Both the position numbers and the translations under genes were made by a program. Positions 14,878-24,607 of a stretch of 64,000 bases of DNA are shown piece by piece. The notes beneath the pieces were generated by a model that saw only the letters and a list, made by a program, of their open reading frames with translations, was not told where the DNA came from and made no database searches. Each line of letters begins with the position of its first letter. Position 1 is the first letter of the stretch. Source of the stretch: Pseudomonas mandelii (GTDB lineage Bacteria > Pseudomonadota > Gammaproteobacteria > Pseudomonadales > Pseudomonadaceae); NCBI RefSeq assembly GCF_006438925.1, contig NZ_RCZA01000012.1, forward strand, positions 1 to 64,000, written 5' to 3'.

Positions 14878-17800
14878 CTACAGGTCTTGGACAGTCATGC
14901 CAGAGCCTTCGGCCTTCGCCGACTCCGCCCTGCGCTGCTGAATGTCGCGCTCGAACAAACGAAGATATTGAGAGGCAACGGCGTCAATTCGATATCGACT
15001 GGAAACGTCTTTCACCAAGCCGACGGCTTCCTGGTATTTCCGTTCATCTGTCGCGAATGCTGCAATCACGCGGGCCGTGCTCTCGATTGGGACGACCCAA
15101 TCTTCCAGCCCGATAATCTCCCCGGCAACGCCGCTCTCTATCGTCAACATGTTTTTGATGTCGCCTACGTCTGTGGCAATGTATGGCTTGCCGGCAAACA
15201 GACAATCGACAATGGTCAGAGGGAAACTCTCGGACCTGAAGGTCGATAACATGATGCCCATGTCCGCGGCAGCATAATGGCCTACGGAGTTATCACTAAA
15301 GCCAGCCAGGTAAACGAAGTCCGGCGCACCTGCTTGACAATACTCATCGTACACCAGGCCATTACCGACCAATATAATACGGATGTCCCGACCGGAAAGT
15401 GATCGCGCAAGTTCTACCGCCTGGATCGCTTCGCCCCAGCCTTTATCGGGAATTGCCCGACTGACACAACACAATACAAAAGCATCTTCCGGTATACCCA
15501 TCTGCACGCGCGAGATTGGAACGATTTCCGGCGGCTGCAACCCGTTAGGAACCTTGACGAAACGGGGAGAAGACTTGTCGTACAGTGAGATGTCCGAGAA
15601 AGGAACAAGATTCTTCTCAGCGGTGTAGACCCATGTACTGACACCTTTGTCAGCAATGCGCAACTGTTCATCAGTCACTCCATTGCCATGTTCAATCATC
15701 CCGTGCAAAGCGGCCACATGGGCGCCAAGCTCGGAAAAAACATCCGGGACATCGACCGGATACTTCTGAACGTACCACTGGTGGCTATTAAGTGCTTCAA
15801 TTCCGAAATCATGAATGATCTCTTTCACTGATTCGATATTCGACGTCTCGATCACCGGCACGTCGCTTCTCAGCATTTTGCGAACACCGTCTTCGCGTTT
15901 TGGTATCCCGGCGCTAAACAAGGAAACGGAAATACCTTGGCGCTTAAACTCGTTTGCCAGTCGAATCGGAAGAATTTCGGCACCACCCGGATAGAAGCCG
16001 ATCGTGGAAACCATCACGTTCGGCAGGCGATCAGCCCTGGCACGAACAATCGAATCATGGTCGTACCAGCGTAAAAACTCTTCTGCGGAGCCCCCGACAT
16101 AGTGGTCATACAGCTTCTTGCTGGATGCCTCGCAAGCCTCAAGCACCGACATCGGAACATTGTAGAGGGACTGGATCGTTCTGTTCGCCACCCCGAGCTC
16201 GCGATAAAAGACCTCTTTGCGATAAGTGGTGTTGGCAGTACTTGCATAATGTCGACGGAAAAAGTTTGTACCCTCAGTGGAGTAAGCAATCTTCCCGCCG
16301 CGCAGGATGTGCAAATAGAAGACCCAGTCACCAGCAACTTTCATTGATAGCCACGACTGATCATCCAACAGCGGCATATCAACGGGACGCTTGAAAATCA
16401 CGCCACTGGCATTAGGTATTGTATTTTTGATACCCAACGCCGAGCGCACTTCGTTATGCGCCGTGCTTACATAGGAACCGGCCCATTTATTCGCACACTC
16501 CAGATCACTTACATAGTTAAGGAACTGGTCCGGCATAACGACTTCGTCCGTGGTTACGAACTCACACTTCGAGTACGCAAGCATGACCGCTTCATCATCA
16601 AAACAGCTAACAAGCGCCTCCAGGAAACGCTCATCACAGTAGTCATCGCTTTCAGCGACCCATACCAGGTCACCTGTGGCCGCCTTGATCCCCTTAGCCC
16701 ACTGATGAAAAACGCCACCCGAATTCGTCTCATTGAACAACAAGCGCGTTATATCAGGGTACTTTTCCGCATAACCAGTTAACACCGAACGGCTATCATC
16801 AGTCGAACAGTCATCCATCAGGATGACTTCTATATTCTTGTAAGTCTGCCCATAAATACTATCCAGCCGACGAGCAAGATAGCTCTCATGATTATAATTT
16901 GGAACAATTACCGAAATTTTTGGCATAACGACACTGGAATCAATATCCAGCAGAGCGCGTGTTGTTTCGTTCAACCGACCAAAACCGGTGATACTGTCTG
17001 GCTCAACGTAGAGTCCTTCCTGCCAATTGTTCCAGGCATTCACGAACAGTAGACGGCGATCCTCGGGGAGAGCCTTTCTCGCGCCCCTGATCGCCGCGTC
17101 AAGCCAACGCCCATAGTCACGAATGTGAAAGCGCGAATAAACCAGAGGAGAATATTGCTTAAGCGCAGTTTCATCACGCCCTAACGAAATAGCGTGAAAA
17201 ACCGGAGTAGCACGAAGATGTGCTTTCTGTGCTCGCACGATCCCTTGCGAAGCAATAAGGTTATACGGAACGGTATCTATTCCATTCTTGTTTTGCGGTG
17301 GAAATACGCCAGTTTCGCCCGGCACAGGATCTGCAGAAAGATCAAGCGCGGCGTCACACAAACCATCCAGGTCCTGCGCTAACTCTTCCGAACCCGCGAA
17401 ACCAAACTGAGCAATCAAGTACACGCCATCACACAGTTCATTCAATCGCTCACGGAGCTTGCGAATTGAATCAACTATGTCTTCGTCATATTCATTGAGC
17501 TTAACCACGATGACGGGGCGCTCATCAACCTGCACACATCGCTTATCAGCTAGAACTGCAACAACAGGCGTAATCAAGTTGTTCGACAGACCGTCCTGAT
17601 GCAAATCTATTTGAATACAGAAATTAAAGTCGATTTCCGTATGGGCAAGAAAGGTATCCAGAGGCTGTGGCGACGCTTGCGCAACCGAATCTGCGCTCAG
17701 CTTGAAACAAAAGCCGAAAAAGCCATGACTCTTGGCACTGAGTACCTGCTGGGTGAGCACACGCCCGTCCAACGAATCATACAACCCAAGCGTCTTATCA

Positions 17801-19854
17801 GGGCGCGATCGCTGCGGATTGCCCTTGGAAGCGAATCTGGCACTACGCAACGCCTCCCAGTCAGGCGATACATAGAACGCGAGTAACTTGATGTCGCTGT
17901 TAACTTCACCAAAACGGATGTCATTTTCGTGATTAATGAGTGCGTCCGGTACCGCTATTCTATGCTCCGCCGCGCCAGTGACAATGTAATGCCAAAGCGG
18001 GTTAAGACCAATGTGTTGAATGTCTTTGTAAAGTGCGAGGTAGGCGCGTGTATCAAAATCCATGGACGGATTTCTACCTTCGCGCCAGCCCTGTTCACAG
18101 TAGTGCCTGAGTGGATCTACCGAGACCTGCTCTACATCGCTGTACATCGCAAGGTAGTACTTCTCGTCGAACAAACCTGACTTTTTGACGGCTTCGATCT
18201 GTGCCTCGAGCACAGCCTTGAGTACCGGTATCGGTGTATATTCACCATACGGCTTGAAAACCGCATTACGCCCGACGGGACGACGCTTGACCGCCGTCAT
18301 TTCGCAAATGCGAGCTGGCAATCTGACTGGACGACCTTCGAGCTGGCCACATTGAATGTAGTGAAGCAGCGGATGTACCTGAGCCTCGGCAACATCAGGG
18401 TTGGCCAACAGATAATCCGAAGGACTGAAAGCGGCGCAAGGATTGCGATTTTCTATCCAGCCCTTGAGCATGTAGTGCTTGAGTGGATCAGTGCCTTTTG
18501 CACGCACATCTGCATTACTGGCCAGGTAATAATCCGGGTCAAACAACCCGCTTTCGTGAATCTCACGAAGAGTATTTTCGTTATACAGCTCTCGACGACG
18601 TCTTAACGAGTCGAGTACTTTACTCCATGTCAGCGTCCTGACGTTATGGACGGACTCTCGCACAAACCCTGTAACTATTCGCACAGGCAAGGTTAAACGC
18701 CAGGAATGCGAAAAGAGTAACGCATTGAGCTCCTGCTGCGTCTTGAGCAGATCAGCCTTCAGACTGACACCCTCTTTTTCGTGATCAACCAAGACGGCTT
18801 TGAGGTCGACTAGCTGCCTGTTGAGCACACCCACAGATTGCTCAAGACTGGCAATATGTCGGTCGCGCTTAACCAAAGAACCCATGAGCTCTTTTAACTG
18901 CGATTCACGTTCAAACAGGGTCGGATTCAATGACGCAATACGCTGATTCAAATCCTCGATCTGTTGAGTCAAGTCCTGGATTTGAAGGGCGCGCGCATCT
19001 ATTTGTTGACGACTTTCCCGAATCAGCCTGGCCGCGTCAAACGCGAGATCCAACTGCTCTGCCGAAAACGCTTCTGTAGGTTCTGGTATCTGCCTGTCAT
19101 ATTCGAAGACATCAAAATCTTCGACATACAGCTCTTTAATCAAACTCGCACTTCGTTCCGTTATAAAAGCAGGAAGGAAGGGAATGACATTTTCACTTGG
19201 CGAAGGCTCTGCGAAAGGATCGGTGGCCTGCTCACCGAAGTGCTCCGATAATGCTTTATGGAGTCCAGAGGAGTTTTCAATTTTGACCAACAAGGAATAA
19301 TTGATCAAATCCGGACGCAATAGCGTGGCTTGAGGCGCCCAAAAATCCTTCTCGGGTGAAGATCCGCGATTGCTTGCGAGATACTCCAGAAACGCCTCAA
19401 AAGCCGAAGCAACATCCGCTACGCTTTTTACCGGCTGCTGTAACAACTCAAACTTTGGATACAATGCGACCTGCTGCGGATCTTGCAACAGTATTTTCGA
19501 CTGCCATGCAGAGAAGATACGCTTGTAAGGGTTTCGTACGGCGGCAAATCGAAAATATGTATCAGAAAGAAGGGATTCCAAAAGGTCGTTTATTTCCAGC
19601 CCGGTGACATGGGGCGCAACCTTGTGAAACTCGTGAACAATTTGATCAGAATTACTTCCCGCAGCCTCACCGACTCCACGCAAGGCCTGCGAACAACCTT
19701 CCAGTGTTGCAAACCACCACTTCAGGGACGTACTCGCAACCTTGGAGGTACTAACGTATAAAACCTTGTACTTCTCGGAACGGAAACTGTTCCACTTGAG
19801 ATAGTCGAAGACTTTTTGTTTGTCCACTGATGACAAATCACTAATATTTAGCAT
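14878..19854 (-). CDS. Giant multidomain glycosyltransferase: sulfotransferase, coiled coil, repeats, WbsX, GT2, GT4
   Basis: A 1,658-residue protein. Residues ~30–265 form a sulfotransferase-type domain, with the 5'-phosphosulfate loop YVSTSKVASTSLKWW and the 3'-phosphate motif AAVRNPYKRIFSAW. Residues ~285–395 have heptad character (QIQDLTQQIEDLNQRI). Residues ~435–650 hold two long DPL-HY modules (YYLASNADV…DPLKHY…NPLLHY and YYLAMYSDV…DPLRHY…NPLWHY). A WbsX-like domain spans ~655–970 (end motif NAWNNWQEGLYVEPD). A GT2 domain starts near 978 (SVIVPNYNHESYLARRLDS) and a GT4 domain covers ~1278–1640 (SRAIPDKGWGEAIQAVE). The ATG at 19854 is used; a TTG three codons earlier is possible. It probably assembles several linkages of the O-polysaccharide and may add sulfate; the activity is inferred from domains only. 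Confidence 0.88.
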   Translation of the reverse strand: MLNISDLSSVDKQKVFDYLKWNSFRSEKYKVLYVSTSKVASTSLKWWFATLEGCSQALRGVGEAAGSNSDQIVHEFHKVAPHVTGLEINDLLESLLSDTYFRFAAVRNPYKRIFSAWQSKILLQDPQQVALYPKFELLQQPVKSVADVASAFEAFLEYLASNRGSSPEKDFWAPQATLLRPDLINYSLLVKIENSSGLHKALSEHFGEQATDPFAEPSPSENVIPFLPAFITERSASLIKELYVEDFDVFEYDRQIPEPTEAFSAEQLDLAFDAARLIRESRQQIDARALQIQDLTQQIEDLNQRIASLNPTLFERESQLKELMGSLVKRDRHIASLEQSVGVLNRQLVDLKAVLVDHEKEGVSLKADLLKTQQELNALLFSHSWRLTLPVRIVTGFVRESVHNVRTLTWSKVLDSLRRRRELYNENTLREIHESGLFDPDYYLASNADVRAKGTDPLKHYMLKGWIENRNPCAAFSPSDYLLANPDVAEAQVHPLLHYIQCGQLEGRPVRLPARICEMTAVKRRPVGRNAVFKPYGEYTPIPVLKAVLEAQIEAVKKSGLFDEKYYLAMYSDVEQVSVDPLRHYCEQGWREGRNPSMDFDTRAYLALYKDIQHIGLNPLWHYIVTGAAEHRIAVPDALINHENDIRFGEVNSDIKLLAFYVSPDWEALRSARFASKGNPQRSRPDKTLGLYDSLDGRVLTQQVLSAKSHGFFGFCFKLSADSVAQASPQPLDTFLAHTEIDFNFCIQIDLHQDGLSNNLITPVVAVLADKRCVQVDERPVIVVKLNEYDEDIVDSIRKLRERLNELCDGVYLIAQFGFAGSEELAQDLDGLCDAALDLSADPVPGETGVFPPQNKNGIDTVPYNLIASQGIVRAQKAHLRATPVFHAISLGRDETALKQYSPLVYSRFHIRDYGRWLDAAIRGARKALPEDRRLLFVNAWNNWQEGLYVEPDSITGFGRLNETTRALLDIDSSVVMPKISVIVPNYNHESYLARRLDSIYGQTYKNIEVILMDDCSTDDSRSVLTGYAEKYPDITRLLFNETNSGGVFHQWAKGIKAATGDLVWVAESDDYCDERFLEALVSCFDDEAVMLAYSKCEFVTTDEVVMPDQFLNYVSDLECANKWAGSYVSTAHNEVRSALGIKNTIPNASGVIFKRPVDMPLLDDQSWLSMKVAGDWVFYLHILRGGKIAYSTEGTNFFRRHYASTANTTYRKEVFYRELGVANRTIQSLYNVPMSVLEACEASSKKLYDHYVGGSAEEFLRWYDHDSIVRARADRLPNVMVSTIGFYPGGAEILPIRLANEFKRQGISVSLFSAGIPKREDGVRKMLRSDVPVIETSNIESVKEIIHDFGIEALNSHQWYVQKYPVDVPDVFSELGAHVAALHGMIEHGNGVTDEQLRIADKGVSTWVYTAEKNLVPFSDISLYDKSSPRFVKVPNGLQPPEIVPISRVQMGIPEDAFVLCCVSRAIPDKGWGEAIQAVELARSLSGRDIRIILVGNGLVYDEYCQAGAPDFVYLAGFSDNSVGHYAAADMGIMLSTFRSESFPLTIVDCLFAGKPYIATDVGDIKNMLTIESGVAGEIIGLEDWVVPIESTARVIAAFATDERKYQEAVGLVKDVSSRYRIDAVASQYLRLFERDIQQRRAESAKAEGSGMTVQDL

Positions 19855-20554
19855 ATGCGTCAAAAAATCCTATGGGCATGCTGACTCTCAGCAACGCACT
19901 TCCAAACGAGTAAATTACCTGCACTAATACGAACACCCTGTAAGACGGCTACAACCATAGCCCTACATAAAAGGGTAACACTTGCAAATGACCACTCCCT
20001 GGTTCCAGCGACGACTATACGTCGACGACGTTAGCCCCCTTGGGCCGAGCGAACCACAAGCGCGGTCACTGACCCGGAGCAAACAAGCGCGAAACCAACC
20101 AAAACTGATTTATAACATTTTTTGGTCTTAACATTCAAAATAGCTCAGAAATACTGGGTTCCTTACCTATGGCCTAGCCGCAGCGCCCAACAAAAAAGGC
20201 TCAAGCCCCTACCGCCAAGAGCGAAAAACACCTCAAACCCAGGCACGTAGACGGTAGACTGAATCGTTGACGGGGCACAGGACGGGGCACCGCGCAAAAC
20301 CATCCTGGCCCAGGCCTGCACCCCTCCCGAAACAGCCTGATTTGGTTATTTAAAGGGCTGCCCCCATCCATCTGGACAAAAAGCCAGAATATTGGGAGCA
20401 AAAAACCAATAACGAGTCAACAAACCGTATACAAAACCAACCACTTCGACTAACGAGCCAGAGCTACATCAGTAGAGAAATACAAAAAAAGAGCCACTCA
20501 CACGGAATGACTCAATTCACAAAACTCAATGCCAAAAACCGCTAAAGCACGAAC
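19855..20554. other. Non-coding stretch between two glycosyltransferase genes
   Basis: About 700 bases with no recognisable gene on either strand. Short open frames lack ribosome-binding sites and domain features. Being upstream of the giant gene it may hold its own promoter. Confidence 0.4.
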
Positions 20555-22492
20555 TCAGGTATAACTCTTACACGTTTTCACTGCGTGATTCTTGGCAATA
20601 TAATAAGCTTCATGCAACTGCATATGCCGTTCCACCCGTACAGTGGGGTCCCCAGGTGTTCTAAACAAAGACGTTGTTTTTGGCACATAAACAAACTTAT
20701 TGCCATAACCATAGCGCAACCAAAGATTCCAGTCTTCGAGACTGCTCATATCGGTTTGAAATCCACCTCGTTGCAAGTAGAGATCCTTTTGAAAAAGGAG
20801 AGACTGGATCGCTATAAAGTTGTGATCCAACAGAACATCATAGTCATATTCTTGCTTGAGAATGGGAGGTACATCATGGCTAACCTCAAAATATTGCTCT
20901 TCCACGCCACCGGCAACAGTACCGACTTCCAGTGCCAATGAGTAGGCCGCTACCGCATCAGAATTTTTCGCCAACGCACCAACAAGCACCTCGACATGAT
21001 CCGCAAAAAGCAAATCATCATCATCGAGAAACATGCAATATTTTCCGGCTGCCTTTTCGAGACCATAATTACCGGTAACCGAACGACCGACTTTATCGAG
21101 GGAGTAGTAACTGACACTCATTCCCTCCGGAAATTCAAAATCAGCCACAACCGAGCTCATCGTAGAACCGCCATCCTCAACGACTATCAACTCGATATTC
21201 GGATACGTTTGATTAAGCACTGACATCATGGACTGCCTGAGAAACTCTCCTCGATTCTTGTAAGTTCGAGTTACCACAGTAACAAGAGGGTAATCGGCCA
21301 ATGGCTCACCCACCTCCCAGAACGCCCCATCCCTGATCATTTCATAATCAAAGCCCCTGAAAGGGAAATAGCAGTTTTCACTCGGCCCCTTGCCCCGCAT
21401 AAAATACCGAGCCTTCTTGAATATCACACCGAAGTTTCTGAACACATCGCGACGGGCGCCAGCATAGGGTTCTGGACGGAGTAAAAGCAGGCACTGCAAG
21501 ATAAAGCCACCCACTCTATCGCTCAAATTCCCATAGCGTAGCCTGATATAAGCATTGGCCAGCGTGCTGCCGGTATACTGAATCGGTTTTATATGATGCT
21601 CATGCTCATAGGTATAATGATAGACGACGGCAGACGGGCAATACTTGAGTTGGTATCCATAGGATCTGAAGCGATAGGAAAGCTCGACATCTTCGCCATA
21701 CATGAAGATCTCACGCTCGTATCCACCGACTTTAACGTAAGCCGACCTTCTTACGAGTACGCAAGCATGGGACGACCAGTTGGTTTCCAACGTTACCGGA
21801 TCGTAATATTTAGGATGCTCATAAGGTGCCTGCCTCAACTCCCAGGAGGCCACCTCAGCCTTGGCATCAGCCAAAGCAGCGGTCACCACTCTGGTTATAG
21901 CGTCTTTGGCAAAAACGATATCCACATTACTAACAAGAAAATACTCAGAGCTTCCTTTATGGATTGCTTTTTCATGCCCAGCACCAAACCCGACATTGTC
22001 GCCTTCCAGAATGTCGAAACCAGCCACTTCCTGACCAAGCAATGCCTGCCAACGCTGCAATGCTTCGAGGGTGCTGTCCGAAGACCCGTTATCAACAAAG
22101 AACATATTCAATTTGCTGAGCGGGTAACTCTGCGCCCTTAACGATTCAAAAAAACCATCAATCCACTTGCCACTATTGAACGTCACCACCGACACATCAA
22201 TAACAGGTTGCGCCTGGGCGACCGACGAGTTCTGGAACCGTGAAAAACGACGATTCAATATAGCCTGTATAGCCTTGGTATTATTTCGCGAATAAATTAC
22301 CAACATTATGTTTTCGCGCAAACGCTTGAAAAACAAATGTATACGAACACGAACCCACACAAGGAAAGGAAACTTTTGGTAAAAGGGCCGAATGAACGAT
22401 TTAGACTTGGCCAAAAAAGAGCTCAGCCCTCGAAAAAAACGCGTTACGACTTGCCAAATTTTTGAAGCAACCATACTGAATAAACCACTCAT
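20555..22492 (-). CDS. Bifunctional family 2 glycosyltransferase (two GT2 domains)
   Basis: A 645-residue protein with two GT-A domains. The first begins near residue 99 (IDVSVVTFNSGKWIDGFFES) and has the rhamnosyltransferase-like pattern FFVDNGSSDST and VSNVDIVF; the second begins near residue 400 (PLVTVVTRTYKNRGEF) with the DXD-type motif FLDDDDLLF near 494. The hydrophobic or basic N-terminal ~80 residues may bind the membrane. The start is the ATG at 22492 with AGGGG about ten bases upstream; a TTG seven codons earlier is the alternative. It lies between wbpL and the giant glycosyltransferase on the same strand. Two successive sugar additions by one polypeptide are likely; the sugars are unknown. 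Confidence 0.87.
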   Translation of the reverse strand: MSGLFSMVASKIWQVVTRFFRGLSSFLAKSKSFIRPFYQKFPFLVWVRVRIHLFFKRLRENIMLVIYSRNNTKAIQAILNRRFSRFQNSSVAQAQPVIDVSVVTFNSGKWIDGFFESLRAQSYPLSKLNMFFVDNGSSDSTLEALQRWQALLGQEVAGFDILEGDNVGFGAGHEKAIHKGSSEYFLVSNVDIVFAKDAITRVVTAALADAKAEVASWELRQAPYEHPKYYDPVTLETNWSSHACVLVRRSAYVKVGGYEREIFMYGEDVELSYRFRSYGYQLKYCPSAVVYHYTYEHEHHIKPIQYTGSTLANAYIRLRYGNLSDRVGGFILQCLLLLRPEPYAGARRDVFRNFGVIFKKARYFMRGKGPSENCYFPFRGFDYEMIRDGAFWEVGEPLADYPLVTVVTRTYKNRGEFLRQSMMSVLNQTYPNIELIVVEDGGSTMSSVVADFEFPEGMSVSYYSLDKVGRSVTGNYGLEKAAGKYCMFLDDDDLLFADHVEVLVGALAKNSDAVAAYSLALEVGTVAGGVEEQYFEVSHDVPPILKQEYDYDVLLDHNFIAIQSLLFQKDLYLQRGGFQTDMSSLEDWNLWLRYGYGNKFVYVPKTTSLFRTPGDPTVRVERHMQLHEAYYIAKNHAVKTCKSYT

Positions 22493-22628
22493 TAAATCGA
22501 ATCCCCTAACCAATGCAACTTAGCGACCTGCAAATATCACAACATCAGCGGCAGGTACATCCCAAGACGCTCCACAAGAGAGGCGACCATGCAAACCTGT
22601 GTTGATATGTGTTTCTGACGCTTTTTAA

Positions 22629-23648
22629 TTACACTACTTGCTCCGACTCTCCAGCTTTGTAGGTGCATGCGATAAATAGCAGTGGAGCATAAGCTACGAC
22701 CATACCAAAAAATCCGGAAATCCACCCACTTGCTACAGCGATCGATAACGGCATGAGCCATACAAAATTAATAGTGATCGATGCCAGCACTACTGTTTTA
22801 TGGCTACGGTGCTTGCGAGAGGCATATTGGTAACCATGACTGCGGTGGGCTTCATATACTTTTTCACCTCGCAAAAGCCTGCGCATCAGGGTCCACGTCG
22901 CATCAACAATGAAAACGCCAAGCATGATCAACCAGCTCCAGAGCAACTCGGGCGACTTGGAGGCTGCCTCAATGGACATCCCTGCCAATACAACCCCCAA
23001 AAAACCACTGCCTGCGTCTCCCATGAAAATTTTCGCCGGCGGATAGTTCCAACAGAGAAAACCCGCGACCGCTGCCACCAGAGCCAGAGGCCCCCACGCC
23101 AGTTCGAGGTTTGCACCAAACCAATAGACCAGCAACATTCCGAGGCAGACACTGATCGCTTCAGCACTGGCCAAGCCGTCAATGCCATCCATGAAGTTGT
23201 AAAGATTCAGCATCCAGACCAAATACAGCACAAACAAAATATTCCCAATCCACCCTGGATCAAGGGTAGCGCCAAAGAGCGTGATGCAAGGAGAGCCTCC
23301 CAGCCAATATAACGCCCATATCGAGGCAGCAAAATGGCCTAATAGGCGCCACCTTGCAGCGATATGCCCGTGATCATCGGCAAAACCGATAAGCGCGACC
23401 AACAAGCCGCTCCCCAGCAAACCAAAGAGCGTCGCCAGGCTCATCAAATCAAGACCACGAAGGATCAGAAGCGCCAACAGAAAGGAGACAACAATAGCTA
23501 CACCTCCACCCCGAGGAGTAGGCACCGAGTGAGAGCTGCGCTCGTTTGGTATGTCCATCAAGCTCTTGGCCAAAGCATAACGACGTAAAACAAGCGTCAG
23601 CCCCCAGGAAACAACGAATACTGCAAGTAGCAGCCACAAAAAAGTCAT
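22629..23648 (-). CDS. wbpL: Initiating glycosyl-1-phosphate transferase WbpL (WecA/MraY superfamily)
   Basis: A 339-residue polytopic membrane enzyme that transfers an N-acetyl-sugar-1-phosphate (in P. aeruginosa FucNAc, QuiNAc or GlcNAc) to undecaprenyl phosphate, starting O-antigen synthesis. Family motifs are PTPRGGGVAIVVSF, FADDHGH, NLYNFMDGIDGLAS, AKIFMGDAGSGFLG and HRSHGYQ. About ten or eleven membrane segments are visible. The ATG at 23648 overlaps the TGA of the upstream dehydrogenase gene (ATGA), indicating coupled translation. The adjacency with a WbpV-like gene is like that in P. aeruginosa O6, and together with WbpM it suggests a D-QuiNAc first sugar. Confidence 0.93.
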   Translation of the reverse strand: MTFLWLLLAVFVVSWGLTLVLRRYALAKSLMDIPNERSSHSVPTPRGGGVAIVVSFLLALLILRGLDLMSLATLFGLLGSGLLVALIGFADDHGHIAARWRLLGHFAASIWALYWLGGSPCITLFGATLDPGWIGNILFVLYLVWMLNLYNFMDGIDGLASAEAISVCLGMLLVYWFGANLELAWGPLALVAAVAGFLCWNYPPAKIFMGDAGSGFLGVVLAGMSIEAASKSPELLWSWLIMLGVFIVDATWTLMRRLLRGEKVYEAHRSHGYQYASRKHRSHKTVVLASITINFVWLMPLSIAVASGWISGFFGMVVAYAPLLFIACTYKAGESEQVV

Positions 23649-24607
23649 TTCGTCTGCGCGTCCAGATAGTGACCTGCGGTTTGGCGCATGGCTTCATCCA
23701 TGTTGATGGGGGGTGTCCACCCCAATAATTCACGATTTTTGCTGATGTCGACCTGCAATGACCCGCAGATCCGTTGAGCAACGGATTGCTTTCTCAATGC
23801 CGAAGCCGCCACTACCAGCAACCACTCTGGCAGTGGCAAGAGCCAGGCCTTCGTCCCGAGCGCATTGCCCAGGCGACGTAGCATTTGAGTTGTGGACAAG
23901 TCCTGGCCATCACTGACCAGAAAGGTTTGGTTCGCTGCGGCAGGATGATCAATACAGGTGATTATAAGGTCCACCAGGTTTCCGATCGCCACAAGGCTAC
24001 GCTGATTCCGGACCGCTCCCAACGGTAACGGAATACCTTTGTTGAGCCAGCGCAGCATACTCAGAAAATTGGCTTTAACCCCCGCCCCATAGATCAATGG
24101 CGGGCGAATAATCACCACTTCCATTCCGGTTTCACGAGCAAGTTGTCTCAGCGCTTGTTCAGCCTCGTGCTTGGACACGCCATAAGGATCCACCGGGGCC
24201 GGAGTATCGTCAGCCTTGAACGGCTTGCCTGGCAGGGTGCTTTCGCCATTGACCTTGATCGAACTGATGAAGATGAAGCGTTTGACTCCCGATTCAGCGG
24301 CGCGCTTTGCCAACCGAAGAGTGCCCTCCACATTGACCTTGCGAAACTCGGCCAAGGCATCAGAAGCGATTTCGTTCATCACATGAACTCTGGCCGCCGC
24401 GTGGACGACCGCACTTACATCCTTCAACTCAGACAAGGCTTCAGGATCATTCAGATCAAAGGGTACAACCGGGCATAAACCCTGTAACCGGGTGGGACTG
24501 CGAGCGGCTGCGATCGGAGCGAACTGTTTGTCCACCAACATCCTGAAAACCAGCGCCTCACCCACGAAACCGCCTGCCCCCGTGACCAATACCTTTGGGG
24601 CTGTCAT
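23645..24607 (-). CDS. NAD-dependent epimerase/dehydratase, WbpV-like (UDP-4-keto sugar reductase)
   Basis: A 320-residue extended short-chain dehydrogenase. It has the nucleotide-binding motif VTGAGGFVGEALV, the Ser in FISSIKVNGEST and the catalytic YGVSK. The protein resembles WbpV, which reduces the product of WbpM to UDP-D-QuiNAc; the presence of wbpM and wbpL in the same island supports this, but UDP-sugar 4-epimerase activity cannot be excluded. The ATG at 24607 overlaps the stop of the preceding glycosyltransferase gene by four bases, and its own stop overlaps wbpL in the same way, so the three form one translationally coupled block. Confidence 0.85.
   Translation of the reverse strand: MTAPKVLVTGAGGFVGEALVFRMLVDKQFAPIAAARSPTRLQGLCPVVPFDLNDPEALSELKDVSAVVHAAARVHVMNEIASDALAEFRKVNVEGTLRLAKRAAESGVKRFIFISSIKVNGESTLPGKPFKADDTPAPVDPYGVSKHEAEQALRQLARETGMEVVIIRPPLIYGAGVKANFLSMLRWLNKGIPLPLGAVRNQRSLVAIGNLVDLIITCIDHPAAANQTFLVSDGQDLSTTQMLRRLGNALGTKAWLLPLPEWLLVVAASALRKQSVAQRICGSLQVDISKNRELLGWTPPINMDEAMRQTAGHYLDAQTK

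Noticed and set aside
22537..22761. 74-codon frame at the end of wbpL
   Set aside because: It overlaps the wbpL 3' end in another frame and has no supporting features.
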